From positions 62,001-126,000 of the forward strand of contig CAJFCJ010000039.1 in NCBI GenBank assembly GCA_904063045.1: a DNA stretch of 64,000 nt, read 5' to 3'. Below, piece by piece: positions 60,701 to 64,000 of the stretch (within the stretch, counting starts at the first letter, position 1; each line of letters starts with the position of its first letter). The translations under genes and the position numbers were made by a program. The stretch is from Dimorphilus gyrociliatus. Its lineage: Eukaryota > Annelida > Polychaeta > Dinophilidae. The notes beneath the pieces were generated by a model. The model saw only the letters and a list, made by a program, of their open reading frames with translations, ran no database searches and had not been told where the DNA came from.

Positions 60701-62131
60701 CTCTCTCTCTCTCTTTCCCTCTTTTATCAAACCCCAATTCCCTAACATTTCTACGTTTCTTTCAAATTATCTCTAAGCAGAAAGCTTTAACGAAAATAGG
60801 CGATGTCTTTTTTAAATGTAGCAGACTGTTGACGCTAAACAGCCCGAAATATAGCATATAACATTTAACCACAGATAATGAAAAATTATACATGTACGTA
60901 GGTATATACATACAAATACAGTATATATACATATATATATATACATATATGTATACATATATTATATTTAGTTATAGTAATAATTATAAATGTTTAGTAG
61001 AGGGCGCTTACTTGTTAAGAAATGTCGCCGACATAGCAGCCGTCACTTACACAAAAGTCATTTACACTTATATGCAAAGTATGTATAGAAAGTGAACAAA
61101 TAACGAAACCTACTATCGTCGAAATTTTTTGTACACGCAAATATAAATACTAGCTGCATGTAGAACAATAAAAGACGAAAAAATTTTTTATATAATGTAT
61201 ACAGACACTTTCACGCGAATATGGCAAAAAATATCACCGGGCAAAACGTATACATTGTATATGTATAATAGGCATTCTTAATAAGACAAACGGTGTTTTG
61301 AAAATCAACTTTTGAAAAGAGAGAGAAGAAGAAAAAAAAACAAAAAAACTCCACCTAATTCGTCTTTTGTAATAAATAAGTCTTTAATGCGTAAAATTTC
61401 CGCGAACATAGCACCAAATAACAAAAATGAAAAATAAAGAGAAATATTTCAGCGTATACATATACACAGTCATTTATAAATTTACACATAGATGTTTTGA
61501 TTGGATAGATACGTATATAACTTTGTACATATGTATATATCCATTCGCATTCGTATAAACATATATATATATATATCTATATATACATATAGATACACTA
61601 ATATATTTACATATATTTACGTATGATCCCGATAAACAGAAAAGTGTGTACCTACATACATACGTTTGCATATCCGTAAATGTCTATACATACGCATACA
61701 CGTAATCTTCAAAAAAAGGAGAAAAAGAGAAAAAAAAAGGAAAAAAAAAAACCAATAGAACCAATATATATGTATATATAAAGATCTGAATAAATAAGCT
61801 ATACATACATTATTAAGGAGCTGGTATAGATACAAAAAAAAACTTTTTTCACGTACAAACAAATAATTTTCATTCTTTTTCTTTTTTTTTACCATATAAA
61901 CCTTAAACAGAGCAGAATAATAATAATATTAATAATTATGATAATAATGATAATTATAAAAAAAATAGAGAAAAAAAAAAGAAACAAGGAAAAAAAAATA
62001 AATTTTTACTAAGACTATTTTTTGTTTTACATAAATTTTTTTTTCAAAACACCTTTGCTTTTCTTTTCTTTTCAAACGTCTACAGCGTCCAGAATTAGAA
62101 CAGCAGTCACGTGATAGCTAAATTGCATAAA

Positions 62132-63498
62132 TTAAACGTAAGGCTGCTGATGGTCCTTTGGACTACTTGAAGTGGATACGGATGGAAAAAAAGAGTTCTG
62201 ATTCGAGTACGACTTTATCTGTTGCAGACTAAGAAACGGTGACGATGTCACTGCCGAGTTGTCTGGGCGTCTGTTAGAGGAAGTTGAACTTGTTGCCGGT
62301 GTTGATGTTGAAAATTCACTCGATTGCAGTCCGTTATACTGCGACGGAAGAGGCGGCGGAGGTGGTGGTGGAGCCAGGGAGGCAAAGGAGGAAATGGGAA
62401 GGAAGGCAGAACATTTTATGTCATCTTGATGCGATTGCGTAAGAGAAGTTATCGGTGCCAACGTATGTGGGCCTGGTGGAGCAAGGTCGAAAATAGACGT
62501 GGCAGGATGATGATGCTGCGTTACGGTTGGCGTTTGCTGTTGGCCTGGTTGAATAGGACAATTGCGGTCATAGGCGTGCTTTTGCATATGTCTAGCCAGA
62601 TAAGTCTCTTGCGTGTAGCTCTTTCCGCAAACGTGACAAATGTGCGTCTTTAAGTGTTTCGTCTCTGAATGCTTCGGTATGTGATCCCTTAACGCCTGTT
62701 CGTCGCTGAAGCATTTATAACAGCTGTTGCATCTGTATGGTTTGTCGGTCATATGCGACCGACTATGGGATTGTAAGCTGCTTAGCTGCGTAAAGGCCTT
62801 TCCACAGCTAGGATGAGAACATTTATAAGGTTTCTCTCCTGTGTGAGTACGCATGTGCTGTTGCAGGTGGCAAAGTTGTGTAAATCGTCTGTCGCAAATC
62901 TGTAAAATGTGAAAAAAAAAAAAAAAAAAAAAGCTATAAGTAGGTCAGATTTCATCCTTCTCTATTATTCATCGCCCGAACGTTCTTTATAATGAGCAAT
63001 TAAGCTCGCGTCAATAAGTTGAAAAAGTTGGTTTATCAATTATTGACGACTATGCGATTTTTTATTGTCCCGCAAAAATCAGTGCAAAACAGCAATTAAA
63101 AATATACTTACATTGCAACGATACGGCTTGATTCCGGAATGGATGCGTGCGTGCTGACTTAGATAAGATGAATTGGCGAAGCACTTGTTGCAGGTTGGGC
63201 ACTTGTAAGGCTTTGGGTCCTGCTTATGCACTTGTTGGCTATGAACGAGCAGGTCCGATTTGCAGTCGAAAACCTGTTCGCACATCCGGCAATGATAGGT
63301 CTTGGCCGATCTGGACGGTTTCAACGGCTGCGGTACAACTAAGCCTGGCTGCGACATGACGGATGGATGTGGCGGCGGTGGGCATGGGGGGCAAGTAGAG
63401 TCGAAGAGGGCAGACACCTTTGGTGGGGGGTAGTGACTGTTGGTAGCTTGACCGCCGCCCATTGTTGCTACCGGATTGCATATGTTGGCGTCGTTGAC
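62132..63498 (-). CDS. Six-finger C2H2 transcription factor of the Rotund/Squeeze/LIN-29/ZNF362-ZNF384 family (5' part missing)
   Basis: Minus-strand exons 63498-63112 and 62899-62132 join in phase 0 through a GTAAGT donor and TTTACAG acceptor (385 codons plus stop over both exons). Six fingers are readable: YHCRMCEQVFDCKSD, YKCPTCNKCFANSSYLSQH, YRCN/ICDRRFTQLCHLQQH (split by the intron between its two cysteines), YKCSHPSCGKAFTQLSSLQ, YRCNSCYKCFSDEQALRDH and HICHVCGKSYTQETYLARH. The block NSCYKCFSDE...IPKH.E.KHLKTHIC and KSYTQETYL is diagnostic of the LIN-29/Rotund/ZNF384 family, nuclear DNA-binding regulators of developmental timing and patterning. A Pro- and Ser-rich tail with a PPPPPPP run ends in QQPYV. 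The upstream exon starts at an acceptor (TTTTGTTAG), so earlier exons exist; the 64 kb edge or the intron hides them. An internal Met at 63462 could be the start if upstream exons are non-coding. Confidence 0.92.
62909..62932. repeat. Poly-A tract in the zinc-finger gene intron
   Basis: An uninterrupted A run on the plus strand. On the coding (minus) strand it is a poly-T tract close to the TTTACAG acceptor, forming an extended polypyrimidine tract. Confidence 0.9.
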
Positions 63499-64000
63499 CT
63501 AACAAAACAAGTTAAGTGTATAAATTGTACGTTTAATTTCTTTGACCATTTCCTCTTTTGGTTTGAAAATGAAAAATTTCATTCCCTTTCTTTCTCTCGC
63601 CCTCACCTTCCCCTCCTGTTAAACATCTCTCTCGCAATGTCTGTCTTTCTTTCTTTCGTTCATTCGTTCGTTCTTTCTCTCTCACTCACACACTCACTTA
63701 AAAAATCTGAAAACCGTCAAACTCGACCTTTGCGTACATATATTTCCCATACATAGAAAAAATTTGACATACAATAATCTAACGCAACATTCCGAACGCT
63801 CGCGGTATGTGGCTCAGGGCGGCGACGGCGTCGTGCATGCCTGCGCTCGTTCAATTCATCGGAATCGAATTCTTCTCCACTTCCGATATTCTCCTGGCCC
63901 CGACACGCGCGCAAACTTCGATCAGGCGAAAAATTATATTTTACACTTTAAACCTTCCTTTATGAATTGATTTTTTCTCCTTTTTCTATATGTGCTCTTT
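63499..64000 (-). other. Upstream intron of the zinc-finger gene and a GC-rich edge segment
   Basis: The segment 63500-63800 is CT/AT-rich intron on the minus strand. A GC-rich block at 63800-63920 (CGGCGACGGCGTCGTGC) has open frames on the minus strand, one starting ATGCACGACGCCGTCG, and could be an upstream exon or promoter. No matching donor in phase 0 was confirmed. Confidence 0.35.

Larger units (their letters stand above)
55980..62131. other. Intergenic region and probable long 3' UTR of the zinc-finger gene
   Basis: No credible exon was found on either strand. Left part: an AGATGGCG motif (56058-56070), GT/GTAT repeats (57659-57713), a CRE (57582-57589), a CTCF-like GGCGCCACCTGC (57919-57930) and a GC-richer patch (58130-58290). 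Right part, up to 62131, is AT-rich with TA and poly-A tracts and an AGTAGAGGGCGC word (60996-61007). Part of it is likely the 3' UTR of the minus-strand zinc-finger gene. Confidence 0.5.

Noticed and set aside
1-64000. Transposon proteins, viral genes, CRISPR arrays, rRNA or tRNA genes
   Set aside because: No reverse transcriptase, transposase, integrase or capsid-like frame, no spaced direct repeats and no intact tRNA or rRNA was seen on either strand.

Overview
The window is nuclear DNA from an animal, most likely a marine invertebrate. It is strongly AT-rich and crowded with TA, CT/GA, GTAT and CTAT microsatellites. Real genes are split by short spliceosomal introns (58 to about 1,000 bases) with GTAAGT-type donors and pyrimidine-rich acceptors. 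The recognisable proteins are animal families: a PTB splicing factor, a Rotund/Squeeze/LIN-29/ZNF384 zinc-finger protein, a RING/beta-propeller protein, and a leucine-rich-repeat protein with a VHL-box-like N terminus. Several intron positions match vertebrate orthologues, which suggests a slowly evolving lineage. I cannot name the phylum.

Layout. Positions 1-16,500 are gene-poor, with only promoter-like GC islands and repeats. At 16,532-16,606 (minus) a first coding exon with a CCAAT box and a CRE opens an unidentified gene running left; no partner exon was recognised. Positions 16,800-27,200 are again almost empty, apart from a perfect RFX X-box. At 27,200-27,877 (minus) lies an unknown 225-residue protein with a PP1-docking motif, head-to-head with a RING/propeller gene at about 28,990-30,830 (plus). 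At 34,402-36,229 (minus) is a four-exon secreted serine hydrolase of the beta-lactamase-like (class C/S12) family. Just upstream of its start, 36,830-38,815 (minus) holds a decayed tandem copy that still shows exon/intron structure. At 43,400-50,107 (plus) is a complete PTBP gene with a 34-base exon, a 39-base microexon and two alternative terminal exons. At 53,863-55,922 (plus) is a five-exon LRR gene. At 62,132-63,498 (minus) are the last two coding exons of a Rotund/ZNF384-type gene whose 5' part was not found here.

The genes do not form an operon or pathway. The coherent themes are RNA-processing control in the PTBP gene, two likely ubiquitin-ligase components (the RING protein and the VHL-box-like LRR protein), and birth and death of a serine hydrolase by tandem duplication. 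GC-rich islands and recurring motifs (AGATGGCG-like, TCACGTGA, X-box) mark probable promoters or boundaries.

All exon boundaries were read by eye from splice signals, reading phase and family similarity. Transcript data would be needed to confirm them.
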